Assembly: GCF_042686125.1 (NCBI RefSeq)
Contig: NZ_JBHUOV010000001.1
Span: 186,001 to 250,000 of the forward strand
Length of the DNA stretch: 64,000 nucleotides
Source: Oceanihabitans iliipiscarium
GTDB taxonomy: Bacteria > Bacteroidota > Bacteroidia > Flavobacteriales > Flavobacteriaceae
Reading direction: 5' to 3'
The translations under genes were made by a program, and so were the position numbers. The notes under the pieces are model-generated. The model was not told the origin of the DNA. It ran no database searches and saw only the letters and a list, made by a program, of their open reading frames with translations. Shown here in pieces: positions 26,945-34,630 of the stretch (positions within the stretch are counted from its first letter, which is position 1; each line of letters opens with the position of its first letter).

Positions 26945-29230
26945 TTATGCTTTATTTTTCTCTTTTGCTTTTTGTTGTGCATCGATTACAGCAATCGCAG
27001 TCATATTTACAATTTCGTCAACACTTGCGTCTAATTGTATAATATGCACAGGTTTTCTCATACCCATCATTATAGGTCCAATAGAATCAGCCTTATTAAG
27101 TTCCTTCAATAATTTATAAGTAATGTTAGCAGATTCTAAATTAGGAAAAATTAGTGTGTTCACTTTTTTTCCAGCAAGTTTAGAAAACGGAAAGATATCC
27201 TGAAGCATCTCACTATTTAAAGCAAAATCTGTTTGTAACTCGCCATCAACAATTAAATCAGGATGCCTTTTGTGTAAGTAGGCAACAGCTTCTCTAACTT
27301 TTGTTGCTGTTTGATTTTTAGATGACCCAAAATTTGAATATGAAGTCATAGCCATAACGGGTTTCATTCCAAACATTTTAACCACACCAGCTGTCATTTG
27401 AGTAATTTTAATTAAATCTTCTGCTGAAGGGTTAATATTTATTGAAGTGTCGCTTAAAAACATTGGCCCACGCTTTGTCATCATAACATTGGTTGTTGCT
27501 ATTCTAGTAGATCCAGGCGCTAAGCCAATAAGTTCTAACATAGGTGTTACTACCGAAGGATAACTGCGAGAATATCCAGAAATTAAAGCATCTGCATCAC
27601 CTTCATTAACCATCATAGCGGCATAATAATTACGTTCACGCATTAATTTTTGGGCAGAAAAATAAGTAACACCACGTCTGTTTCGTTGTTCCCAATACAC
27701 TTTCGCGTATTTGTTTTTTTGCTCAAGCTGCTCATCTGATTTAGGGTCTATTATCAGAACATCAGCATCAAATTCGATTTCTTCTTTAAGGCGTTCAATT
27801 TCGTCATGTCTTCCTAATAAAATTGGAATGGCAATCCCTTCTTCATATACAATCTGTGCCGCTTTTAAAACATCCAAATGATCGGCTTCAGCAAATACGA
27901 CGCGTTTAGGGTTTATTTTTGCTCTATTAAGAAGTAATCTAACTATTTTATTATCATTCCCTAAACGCTCTAACAATTGGTCTTCATATTTTTGCCAATC
28001 TTCAATAGGTTCTTTCGCCACTCCACTCTCCATTGCTGCTTTAGCAACAGCTGGTGGCACAGTAGTAATTAATCGTGGATCGAATGGTTTAGGGATAATA
28101 TACTCTTTACTAAAAGTTAGCCTAGTCTCATCATAAGCAATGTTAACTTGCTCAGGAACAGGTTCTTTTGCTAATTTTGCTAATGCTTTTACAGCAGCCA
28201 TTTTCATTGCTTCATTAATAGCAGTCGCTCTAACATCTAATGCACCTCTAAAAATAAATGGAAAACCAAGAACATTATTTACTTGATTAGGATGATCGCT
28301 TCTACCAGTAGCCATTATAATATCGTCTCTTGTATCGATTGCCAATTGATATTTTATTTCAGGATCTGGATTTGCCATTGCAAAGACGATTGGATTTTTA
28401 GCCATTGCTTTCAGCATTTTTGGGCTCACAATATCTGAAGTTGACAATCCGATAAAGACATCTGCATCTTTCATAGCGTCACCAAGAGTATCTATTTTTC
28501 TATGTGTCGCAAATTCTTTTTTCTCTAGAGATAGGTTTTCTCTGTCTTTTCTGATCACACCTTTACTGTCTAACATGACAATATTTTCTTGTTTTGCTCC
28601 AAAAGCTTGATACAAACGTGTGCAAGAAATCGCAGCTGCTCCAGCGCCACTCACCACAATTTTTACATCTTCAATCTTTTTTTCTGAAAGCTCTAATGCA
28701 TTTAATAAGGCTGCTGCAGAAATAATTGCTGTTCCGTGTTGATCGTCATGCATCACAGGAATGTCTAACTCTTCCTTTAAACGTTTTTCAATTTCAAAGG
28801 CTTCAGGCGCTTTGATGTCTTCTAAATTTATACCTCCAAAAGTTGGTGCTATATGTTTAACGGTTTGAATAAACTCTTCAACATTTTCTGTACCTACTTC
28901 TATATCAAAAACATCAATTCCTGCGAAAATTTTAAAGAGAAGTCCTTTACCTTCCATTACAGGCTTTGACGCTTCAGGGCCAATATTACCGAGACCTAAA
29001 ACAGCTGTTCCATTAGAAATTACTGCAACAAGATTTCCTTTAGCAGTATATTTATATACGTTATTTTTATCTTTTTCTATTTCTAAACAAGGCTCTGCAA
29101 CACCTGGAGAATACGCCAAAGACAAATCTCTTTGACTAGTATATTTTTTAGTTGGAACAACTTCAATCTTTCCTGGTGTTGGCTTAGCGTGGTATATTAA
29201 AGCTTCACGTTTTTTACTTTGTTTACTCAT
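26945..29230 (-). CDS. maeB: NADP-dependent malic enzyme with C-terminal phosphotransacetylase-like domain
   Basis: 761 residues from the ATG at 29228-29230 (MSKQSKKREAL); an ATG four codons upstream is also possible, but the predicted transcription start near 29248 favours the shorter form. The malic domain (YSPGVAEPCLEI, DDQHGTAIISAAALLNAL) and NAD-binding domain (VVSGAGAAAISCTRLY) occupy the first 430 residues; the remainder is a PTA_PTB domain (VVFAEADHLDVLKAAQI, FPNLESANITYKLL). MaeB converts malate to pyruvate and CO2 and supplies NADPH; the PTA-like part is thought to be a regulatory acetyl-CoA sensor without catalysis. Confidence 0.95.
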   Translation of the reverse strand: MSKQSKKREALIYHAKPTPGKIEVVPTKKYTSQRDLSLAYSPGVAEPCLEIEKDKNNVYKYTAKGNLVAVISNGTAVLGLGNIGPEASKPVMEGKGLLFKIFAGIDVFDIEVGTENVEEFIQTVKHIAPTFGGINLEDIKAPEAFEIEKRLKEELDIPVMHDDQHGTAIISAAALLNALELSEKKIEDVKIVVSGAGAAAISCTRLYQAFGAKQENIVMLDSKGVIRKDRENLSLEKKEFATHRKIDTLGDAMKDADVFIGLSTSDIVSPKMLKAMAKNPIVFAMANPDPEIKYQLAIDTRDDIIMATGRSDHPNQVNNVLGFPFIFRGALDVRATAINEAMKMAAVKALAKLAKEPVPEQVNIAYDETRLTFSKEYIIPKPFDPRLITTVPPAVAKAAMESGVAKEPIEDWQKYEDQLLERLGNDNKIVRLLLNRAKINPKRVVFAEADHLDVLKAAQIVYEEGIAIPILLGRHDEIERLKEEIEFDADVLIIDPKSDEQLEQKNKYAKVYWEQRNRRGVTYFSAQKLMRERNYYAAMMVNEGDADALISGYSRSYPSVVTPMLELIGLAPGSTRIATTNVMMTKRGPMFLSDTSININPSAEDLIKITQMTAGVVKMFGMKPVMAMTSYSNFGSSKNQTATKVREAVAYLHKRHPDLIVDGELQTDFALNSEMLQDIFPFSKLAGKKVNTLIFPNLESANITYKLLKELNKADSIGPIMMGMRKPVHIIQLDASVDEIVNMTAIAVIDAQQKAKEKNKA

Positions 29231-29254
29231 TTTGCTATTCATTAATTGAACAGA

Positions 29255-29262
29255 CAAATGTA
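29255..29262 (-). promoter_or_regulatory. Probable -7 element for maeB
   Basis: Minus-strand TACATTTG matches TAnnTTTG exactly. The expected start site is near 29248, leaving a leader of about 18 bases to the ATG at 29230. No clear -33 element is seen at the normal spacing. Confidence 0.45.
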
Positions 29263-29327
29263 ACAATACTCTACCTTAAAGCCTAAGCTTTTAGCAAATT
29301 GATAGTCTTCTTAATTTGAATATTTAT

Positions 29328-30488
29328 TTAATCATATTCATTTATACCATAAAGGACTTGTTTCATTTTGCTCCCATTTATTTCAACAGGTTTATAAGCT
29401 GTGTTAAAGGATTCGATACTTGTTTTTATATTGGCTTTTAGTTTTGAATATTCTGGTGGAATTTTTGTTGCGCATTGGTTTTCGTTCTCATAACTATTAA
29501 GCATGATTCCAAACTTTTCATAGAACTTTGCACCTTGATCAATGTGCATATTATATTGTGTAATAAATTGTAACAATCGGTCTATTGGAAACTCAAGATT
29601 AATTTGCATTTTATGTGCTTTATAACGTTGAGAGTCATCTTCAATTATTGTGTTAAGTTCTTTTAAAAAATTATTTAATTTTTCTCGTACAGCATCCCAA
29701 TCATCAGCATTTCTACATTCTTTTAGTGGTGTTTTATATTTTATTGGCTTTGTAAAATCGACAAAAAGTTGTTCTAATTCTATGATAATATTATCATTGC
29801 TTTTTTGTAAAAAAGCGGTTTCAAAATAGATTGTATTTAAATCGTTATGCATTCTTAAAGTAAAATCAAGAATACATTCTACTTCTTGAAGGCTTTCTTC
29901 TTTTTCAGCTTTACTAGAATTCGTGTTCGTGAAAAGAGAAACTAAAGAATGTACAACAGAGGTATAAATATTATCTCCTAAAATATGAGACAATGTAAAT
30001 CCAACTTTTTTGTCTTGTTTGTTTTTAATTACATCTTTCATTTTAGCAAACTCTGGATAATGGTTTGGATTACTAAGGTTATTAATTTCATTAAAGGTGG
30101 CTACAGATGCAAAATGATGATCTAAACTCAAGGTTTTCTCATACAATATCTTAATGATTTGCAAGCCTTTTAAATATCTTATTTTACTAATATCTGAAAC
30201 CTCTGACAGTTTATTTTGAGATAGTTCTTCTTGGAGGCGATTTTTTTTAATGAGTGCTTTTATTTGCTCCTTCGCTTTTAAAGACTTTTTTAGTGCTTTA
30301 GAGACGTCATATAATTCGTCATACAAGTGTTTATTTAAATTTAAATAATACAATTGTACATTTTGAATTTCAGCTTTTAATTCTATTATAACGTGTTCGA
30401 TTTCTTGATCTGAATTTATATTAGAAAAACAAACACTAGATATAGCAAATAGCATTATTACGGTTATTTGTTTTGTGAATTGTACCAT
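29328..30488 (-). CDS. Unrecognised exported helical protein (386 aa)
   Basis: Signal peptide at about 1-24 (VIMLFAISSVCFS). The mature protein is almost wholly helical by composition, with Leu-, Glu-, Lys- and Asn-rich stretches suggesting coiled coils (VSKALKKSLKAKEQIKALIK at about 63-82) and a single clear Cys-containing segment late (NENQCATKIPPEY). No family comes to mind. It starts two bases after the stop of the gene at 30491-30943, so the two are surely co-transcribed and may act together in the periplasm. Codon use and base composition resemble the neighbours. Confidence 0.75.
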   Translation of the reverse strand: MVQFTKQITVIMLFAISSVCFSNINSDQEIEHVIIELKAEIQNVQLYYLNLNKHLYDELYDVSKALKKSLKAKEQIKALIKKNRLQEELSQNKLSEVSDISKIRYLKGLQIIKILYEKTLSLDHHFASVATFNEINNLSNPNHYPEFAKMKDVIKNKQDKKVGFTLSHILGDNIYTSVVHSLVSLFTNTNSSKAEKEESLQEVECILDFTLRMHNDLNTIYFETAFLQKSNDNIIIELEQLFVDFTKPIKYKTPLKECRNADDWDAVREKLNNFLKELNTIIEDDSQRYKAHKMQINLEFPIDRLLQFITQYNMHIDQGAKFYEKFGIMLNSYENENQCATKIPPEYSKLKANIKTSIESFNTAYKPVEINGSKMKQVLYGINEYD

Positions 30489-30490
30489 GG

Positions 30491-30943
30491 CTATTCTATT
30501 TTTAAAGTTATGGTAAAGGTGTCTTTTGAAATGAGTAAACTATAATTGCCTTTAGCAACTTTAGTTATTTGATGAGGGGTTTTTAATTCTGATTTTATGA
30601 GTGCTTCTAGTATAAAATCATCTTCAAGTACAAACAGACCTTCTTTGATTTTTGTGTTTACTTCTAAATCCTGCCCAACAATTTTAAGCTCTTCTTCTTT
30701 AGTGATTCTAGTTCGGTCTATTACAAGTGTTATTCGATTATCTTCATGATACTTAATTTGTGTATTATGTTTGGTGGTGTTTGACGTTGTGTTAAAACTA
30801 CAGATTCCTCTGCCCTTACAGTCATGGCCTAATCGTCCGAAGGTTATTTCGGCACTTATTAGCTTCTGATTTACTTCAACCTGTTTTTGAGAAAAGACAA
30901 TAGAAGTCATGCATAGCACTGCTATGTATATGATGTTCTTCAT
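30491..30943 (-). CDS. Unrecognised exported protein with CxxxxxxC motif (150 aa)
   Basis: Signal peptide (MKNIIYIAVLCMTSIVFSQ) followed by a small beta-rich domain. The segment ITFGRLGHDCKGRGICSFNT (about 33-52) holds two cysteines six residues apart in a Gly-rich turn, a pattern I associate with small secreted flavobacterial proteins of unknown role. The remainder alternates short strands (ITLVIDRTR, YSLLISKDTFTITLKIE). First gene of a two-gene unit with the helical protein at 29328-30488. No enzyme motif seen. Confidence 0.72.
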   Translation of the reverse strand: MKNIIYIAVLCMTSIVFSQKQVEVNQKLISAEITFGRLGHDCKGRGICSFNTTSNTTKHNTQIKYHEDNRITLVIDRTRITKEEELKIVGQDLEVNTKIKEGLFVLEDDFILEALIKSELKTPHQITKVAKGNYSLLISKDTFTITLKIE

Positions 30944-31127
30944 GGTTTTTTGATTTTATGTATTGAAAGATTGTTTTAATTCTTTCTCATCAATAGATTC
31001 TGAGATGTAATATTTTCTAGAAAGAGCAAGAGAAACTATTACCAAATAAAATGATTAATCATCTTATTAGCTTCTACTCAACTTAAAAAAACCTAAAATA
31101 TCTTGAAAAAGATAATAAGCTAAAGCT

Positions 31128-31397
31128 TTAACTTACTTTAGATCTTTTTTTAAAATAAAAAAAGGCTACTGAAAAAACCAAAATATAAAACAGCCAGTAT
31201 TTGATATCTGTAAAATCCATTCCTGCTCTATTACCATTTACCCAAAACATCCCATTATCAAATTTTAAAGAAAAATCATTGGTAGTATCGATTTTTAAAT
31301 AATCAATAATAAAGCTAATTAAATTGACAACTACTATAACAAGCAGTGTTATACCTATTGACTTCATAACGAACAATTTGGTTTCATTTTTATTCAT
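31128..31397 (-). CDS. Unrecognised small two-helix membrane protein (89 aa)
   Basis: A hydrophobic helix at about 11-31 (SIGITLLVIVVVNLISFII), a hydrophilic stretch of about 30 residues presumably outside the cell membrane (DNGMFWVNGNRAGMDFTD), and a second helix at about 65-83 ending in basic residues (YFKKRSKVS). It lies just after the terminator hairpin of the gene at 31462-32145. No family recognised. The start and basic ends look natural and the frame is closed on both sides by normal gaps, so I take it to be real. Confidence 0.62.
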   Translation of the reverse strand: MNKNETKLFVMKSIGITLLVIVVVNLISFIIDYLKIDTTNDFSLKFDNGMFWVNGNRAGMDFTDIKYWLFYILVFSVAFFYFKKRSKVS

Positions 31398-31414
31398 GTT
31401 TTTCAGTTTTAAAA

Positions 31415-31448
31415 CCCAAGGCTTAATAGTTTAATATTAAGCTTTGGG
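31415..31448 (-). terminator. Hairpin terminator after the 227-aa unknown gene
   Basis: A 14-bp stem (CCCAAAGCTTAATA / TATTAAGCCTTGGG on the minus strand, one G-T pair), 6-base loop, then TTTTAAAA. It lies 13 bases past the stop at 31462 and separates that gene from the small membrane protein gene. Confidence 0.7.
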
Positions 31449-31461
31449 TGGATTAATAAAT

Positions 31462-32145
31462 TTATTTTAGCAAGAGGATTCCAACATCTTTAACTAAAGG
31501 TTGAACCGCCTTTTTTGAATTATAAATAGGAACAAAGACAATCTCGTCAATGTTATACTTTTGTCCTTTTACTATAACTGGTATGCCAGTGTTTGAATTT
31601 CTTAAATCTATACTTAAACAATCACAGTCAAAACCAACGGTTACTGTATGACCACCATCTTCTGATGAATCATAAGAATATTCTACTTCTAAGCAGCATA
31701 AAGCAATTACTGCTAAAATTGGCCAAATTTCAGCTTTGTCCATAAGCTCTGTTCTTACTATTTCGTCTTTAATTTCAAACAAAATATTTGCCTGATCTGA
31801 TGGTCCACGATTTGTAAATTCAGAATCTACGTATGATGAAACTACTTTTCCGTTATTCTTTAAATCAACTCTCATTGTTGAGTAATCTCTATTTTTAAAT
31901 TTAGGAGAAATAGAAAATTCTGATTTTGATCTTTGAACATCAAAGTCTATTATCGTTGATTTTTTATTTTTAACAGCTATCACTGCATCTTCCTTAGCTG
32001 TACTATTTTCTCCTAAGGTACTTAAATCTATAATTTTTGAGAATGCAGTTTTATGCTGCGCAGTCGCATTAAAAGAAATCAACAGTATTAATGCAAAAGT
32101 GATTCCTGTAATAAGCTGTGTTAAATTTTTGGTTATCGTTTTCAT
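31462..32145 (-). CDS. Unrecognised exported protein with CC and CxC motifs (227 aa)
   Basis: Signal peptide at about 1-29 (ITFALILLISFNATAQ). The mature domain has strand-rich sequence and two cysteine pairs: ALCCLEVEYSYD (about 153) and FDCDCLSIDLRN (about 179). A hydrophobic segment (AEIWPILAVIALCCLEVEYS) directly precedes the first pair and could be buried or membrane-associated. Four cysteines in CC and CxC spacing suggest metal binding or disulfides. No known family recognised. It is monocistronic, ending in a clear terminator, with a 362-base gap upstream. Confidence 0.68.
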   Translation of the reverse strand: MKTITKNLTQLITGITFALILLISFNATAQHKTAFSKIIDLSTLGENSTAKEDAVIAVKNKKSTIIDFDVQRSKSEFSISPKFKNRDYSTMRVDLKNNGKVVSSYVDSEFTNRGPSDQANILFEIKDEIVRTELMDKAEIWPILAVIALCCLEVEYSYDSSEDGGHTVTVGFDCDCLSIDLRNSNTGIPVIVKGQKYNIDEIVFVPIYNSKKAVQPLVKDVGILLLK

Positions 32146-32311
32146 TTTAATTGTATTTAAATAAGATGGCCTACTCTATTCGCTTTTCGGTTGACGCGGC
32201 TTTTTTAAAGTGTGAAAGCATACACTCTTAAAACAAACTTGTGATCATCTTATTAAAAGTATGAGATTCTTTATTTTACTTAGAATAACATTTTTTTTGT
32301 ATCTTTAGATT

Positions 32312-32384
32312 TAGATAAACACTGTTTATTTCGGTTTTAGCGAACCACGAGAGCCTTTACCTTGTAGAGGCTTTCTCTTTTTTA
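32312..32384 (+). ncRNA. Candidate small RNA ending in an intrinsic terminator
   Basis: On the plus strand TATCTTTA (32300-32307, one base off TAnnTTTG) is followed about 45 bases later by a strong terminator at 32349-32384, in a gap flanked only by minus-strand genes. A transcript of roughly 70-75 bases without an ORF is predicted. The -33 element is poor. I cannot match it to a known RNA family. Confidence 0.38.
32349..32384 (+). terminator. Plus-strand intrinsic terminator with no plus-strand gene upstream
   Basis: Stem GCCTTTAC / GTAGAGGC (8 bp, one G-T pair, 3-base loop) extended by GAGA / TCTC across a two-base bulge, then TTTTTT. On the minus strand no T-run follows, so it can only terminate plus-strand transcription. 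Confidence 0.75.
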
Positions 32385-32507
32385 ATTATTAACTATCTGT
32401 TTCTTAGTACCTTTTTTAAGTTATGAATAACTAAATATAGAAAATATTCTATATTTATGCAACTATTTTTTTATAAATTTCTTAGGCGCTTATTTAAAAT
32501 AGGCCCT

Positions 32508-33434
32508 TTAAGATTTTAAAAATTTGATATTACGAGTTAAACCAGCATATTTTGTACGCTTCACTGCGGATTTCTGAAATACTTTTTTGAACGTGTCTTC
32601 GGTAATTTCATCCCAATCTTTTTTGGTCATTTCAAGCAATTCGGGATGCGGATTAAAGAGGGGTTCATTATGTGGCTTTGAGAATTTATTCCAAGGACAA
32701 ACATCCTGGCACACGTCGCAACCAAACATCCAATCATCAAATTGACCTTTCATACTATTAGGCAATTGGTCTTTTAGTTCGATGGTAAAATAGGAAATGC
32801 ACTTGCTACCATCTACTACATAAGGCTCTATAATGGCTTGGGTTGGACATGCATCTATACAGGCTGTACAGGTGCCACAATGATCGGTTGTTTTATGATC
32901 AAATTCTAAGTCTAAGTCAACGATTAATTCGGCAATAAAATAAAAAGAGCCAACTTGTTGAGTTAATAAATTACTGTGTTTTCCAATCCAGCCTAGGCCC
33001 GATTTTGCTGCCCAAGCTTTATCTAAAACTGGAGCAGAATCTACAAAAGCTCTTCCATGAACATCACCTATTTCATTTTTTATGAAATGTAATAATTGTT
33101 TGAGTTTATCTTTAATTACGAAGTGGTAGTCGGTTCCGTAAGCATATTTAGACAGTTTTGGAGCTGTTTTATCTTTTTGTATTTCTGAAGGATAATAATT
33201 TAACAATAGTGAAATCACACTTTTAGAATCTGCAACGAGTTTGGTAGGATCTAAGCGTTTATCGAAGTGGTTCTCCATGTATTGCATTTCGCCATGTCTG
33301 TTCTGATTTAACCACTGTTCTAATCGAGGTGCTTCTTCTTCTAGAAACTCGGCTTTACTGATACCACAAGACAAAAAACCGAGACGTTTGGCTTCGGTTT
33401 TAATCTGTTGTGTATGTTGAAGCTTTGAATTCAT
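32508..33434 (-). CDS. queG: Epoxyqueuosine reductase QueG
   Basis: 308 residues; the C-terminal HEAT-like extension of longer homologues such as that of E. coli is absent. Two ferredoxin-type cluster motifs are intact: CGTCTACIDACP and CDVCQDVCPWNK. Cobalamin-domain motifs include GRAFVDSAPVLDKAWAAKSG and GWIGKHSNLL. It performs the last step of queuosine synthesis in the wobble position of GUN-anticodon tRNAs, using cobalamin and two [4Fe-4S] clusters. It is separated from the downstream ruvB by a hairpin-rich repeat-like sequence. No other queuosine gene is nearby. Confidence 0.95.
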   Translation of the reverse strand: MNSKLQHTQQIKTEAKRLGFLSCGISKAEFLEEEAPRLEQWLNQNRHGEMQYMENHFDKRLDPTKLVADSKSVISLLLNYYPSEIQKDKTAPKLSKYAYGTDYHFVIKDKLKQLLHFIKNEIGDVHGRAFVDSAPVLDKAWAAKSGLGWIGKHSNLLTQQVGSFYFIAELIVDLDLEFDHKTTDHCGTCTACIDACPTQAIIEPYVVDGSKCISYFTIELKDQLPNSMKGQFDDWMFGCDVCQDVCPWNKFSKPHNEPLFNPHPELLEMTKKDWDEITEDTFKKVFQKSAVKRTKYAGLTRNIKFLKS

Positions 33435-33461
33435 TTTGCATTAACGATTGAGCTATTGTTG

Positions 33462-33540
33462 GAGCTCTTTTTTGGTTTCCTGCCTTAGCAGGACTACTAA
33501 AAAAGCGACTAGCGAAAGCGTGACCTGAAAGGGAATGCCC
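33462..33540. repeat. Hairpin-bearing intergenic repeat candidate
   Basis: The gap between queG and ruvB is GC-richer than other gaps and holds a small hairpin CCTGC-CTTA-GCAGG (33479-33492) followed by GCGACTAGCGAAAGCGTGAC and a GAAAGGGAATGCC tail that abuts the ruvB stop codon. Its style is that of dispersed intergenic repeats in flavobacteria. Only one copy is in the window, so the repeat nature is inferred. Confidence 0.35.
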
Positions 33541-34562
33541 TAAAACAAACCACCTTGAGTAGGTCCTTTAATTTTTCCTAGATGCTTATATGCTAATTCT
33601 GTAACTTCTCGTCCGCGAGGTGTACGCATAATAAAGCCTTGTTGAATTAAAAAAGGCTCGTAAACCTCTTCAACGGTTTCTGAGCTTTCGCTTACAGCTG
33701 TAGCAATGGTCGTGATGCCAACAGGACCACCTTTAAATTTATCGATAATTGTGGACAGGATTTTGTTATCCATTTCATCTAAACCGTGCGCATCTACATT
33801 AAGAGCTTCGAGGGCAAATTTAGCGATTTTAATATCGATTTGACCATTTCCTTTTATTTGGGCAAAATCACGTACACGACGTAGCAACGCATTAGCAATT
33901 CTAGGAGTACCACGACTACGACCAGCGATTTCAACAGCAGCTTCCATAGAAATAGGAACATCTAATATTGAAGCACTACGTTGAACGATGGTCGTAAGTA
34001 AATCGGTTTTATAATATTGTAATCGGCTTTGAATACCAAAACGCGCACGCATTGGTGCGGTTAATAATCCTGAGCGTGTGGTTGCGCCAATAAGGGTAAA
34101 AGGGTTTAAATTGATTTGAACCGTTCTTGCATTAGGTCCTGTTTCAATCATGATATCGATTTTGTAGTCTTCCATAGCAGAGTACAAGTACTCTTCAACT
34201 ATTGGGCTTAAGCGATGGATTTCATCAATAAATAAAACATCGCGTTCTTCAAGGTTAGTGAGCAATCCTGCTAAATCGCCAGGTTTATCGAGAACTGGTC
34301 CAGAGGTGACTTTAATACCCACTTCTAATTCGTTAGCCAGAATATGTGCTAAGGTCGTTTTACCTAATCCAGGAGGACCATGAAACAAAGTATGATCTAA
34401 AGCTTCTTCACGACCATTTGCTGCTTGGACAAAAACCTGTAGGTTTTCCAAGACTTGATCTTGACCAGTAAAATCGTTAAAAGATAGTGGCCTAAGTTTT
34501 TTTTCGACGTCTAATTCTTCAGGTGAAAAACTTTCGCTTGTTGGATCTAGGTTTTCGTTCAT
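33540..34562 (-). CDS. ruvB: Holliday junction branch migration DNA helicase RuvB
   Basis: 340 residues, standard length. Walker A GPPGLGKTT (62-70), Walker B LFIDEIHRL, sensor 1 GATTRSG, sensor 2/arginine finger region ARFGIQSRLQYY, and the C-terminal winged helix (TPRGREVTELAYKHL). Hexameric AAA+ motor driving branch migration with RuvA. The ATG lies only about seven bases after an exact -7 element, so the mRNA has a very short leader. The ctaD terminator lies just upstream of, and overlaps, the promoter region. Confidence 0.97.
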   Translation of the reverse strand: MNENLDPTSESFSPEELDVEKKLRPLSFNDFTGQDQVLENLQVFVQAANGREEALDHTLFHGPPGLGKTTLAHILANELEVGIKVTSGPVLDKPGDLAGLLTNLEERDVLFIDEIHRLSPIVEEYLYSAMEDYKIDIMIETGPNARTVQINLNPFTLIGATTRSGLLTAPMRARFGIQSRLQYYKTDLLTTIVQRSASILDVPISMEAAVEIAGRSRGTPRIANALLRRVRDFAQIKGNGQIDIKIAKFALEALNVDAHGLDEMDNKILSTIIDKFKGGPVGITTIATAVSESSETVEEVYEPFLIQQGFIMRTPRGREVTELAYKHLGKIKGPTQGGLF

Positions 34563-34566
34563 ATTT

Positions 34567-34574
34567 CAAATATA
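34567..34574 (-). promoter_or_regulatory. Probable -7 element for ruvB
   Basis: Minus-strand TATATTTG (exact TAnnTTTG) five bases from the ruvB start codon. The -33 position falls in the ctaD terminator stem. A leaderless or near-leaderless ruvB mRNA would result. Confidence 0.4.
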
Positions 34575-34576
34575 AT

Positions 34577-34609
34577 GAAAAAGCCTTTCTAAAAATAGAA
34601 AGGCTTTTC
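34577..34609 (-). terminator. Terminator of the act-cta respiratory operon
   Basis: Perfect 12-bp stem (AAAAGCCTTTCT / AGAAAGGCTTTT) with a 6-base loop and T-run, 22 bases past the ctaD stop. Ends the eight-gene unit actA to ctaD. Confidence 0.88.
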
Positions 34610-34630
34610 AATATTATTTAAAACACATGA

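Larger units (their letters stand above)
32146..32507. other. 362-base intergenic region
   Basis: No plausible protein gene on either strand. It holds a short GC-richer patch near 32181-32203 just upstream of the 227-aa gene, and at 32300-32384 a promoter-like element and strong plus-strand terminator that together predict a small RNA. The part from 32385 to 32507 is AT-rich with nothing I can name. Confidence 0.6.

Noticed and set aside
32181..32210. GC-rich patch near the 227-aa gene as a second terminator
   Set aside because: I could not form a stem of more than a few base pairs despite the T-run after it.
26253..34562. ruvA and ruvB as one operon
   Set aside because: They are 6.7 kb apart with several terminators and promoters between them.
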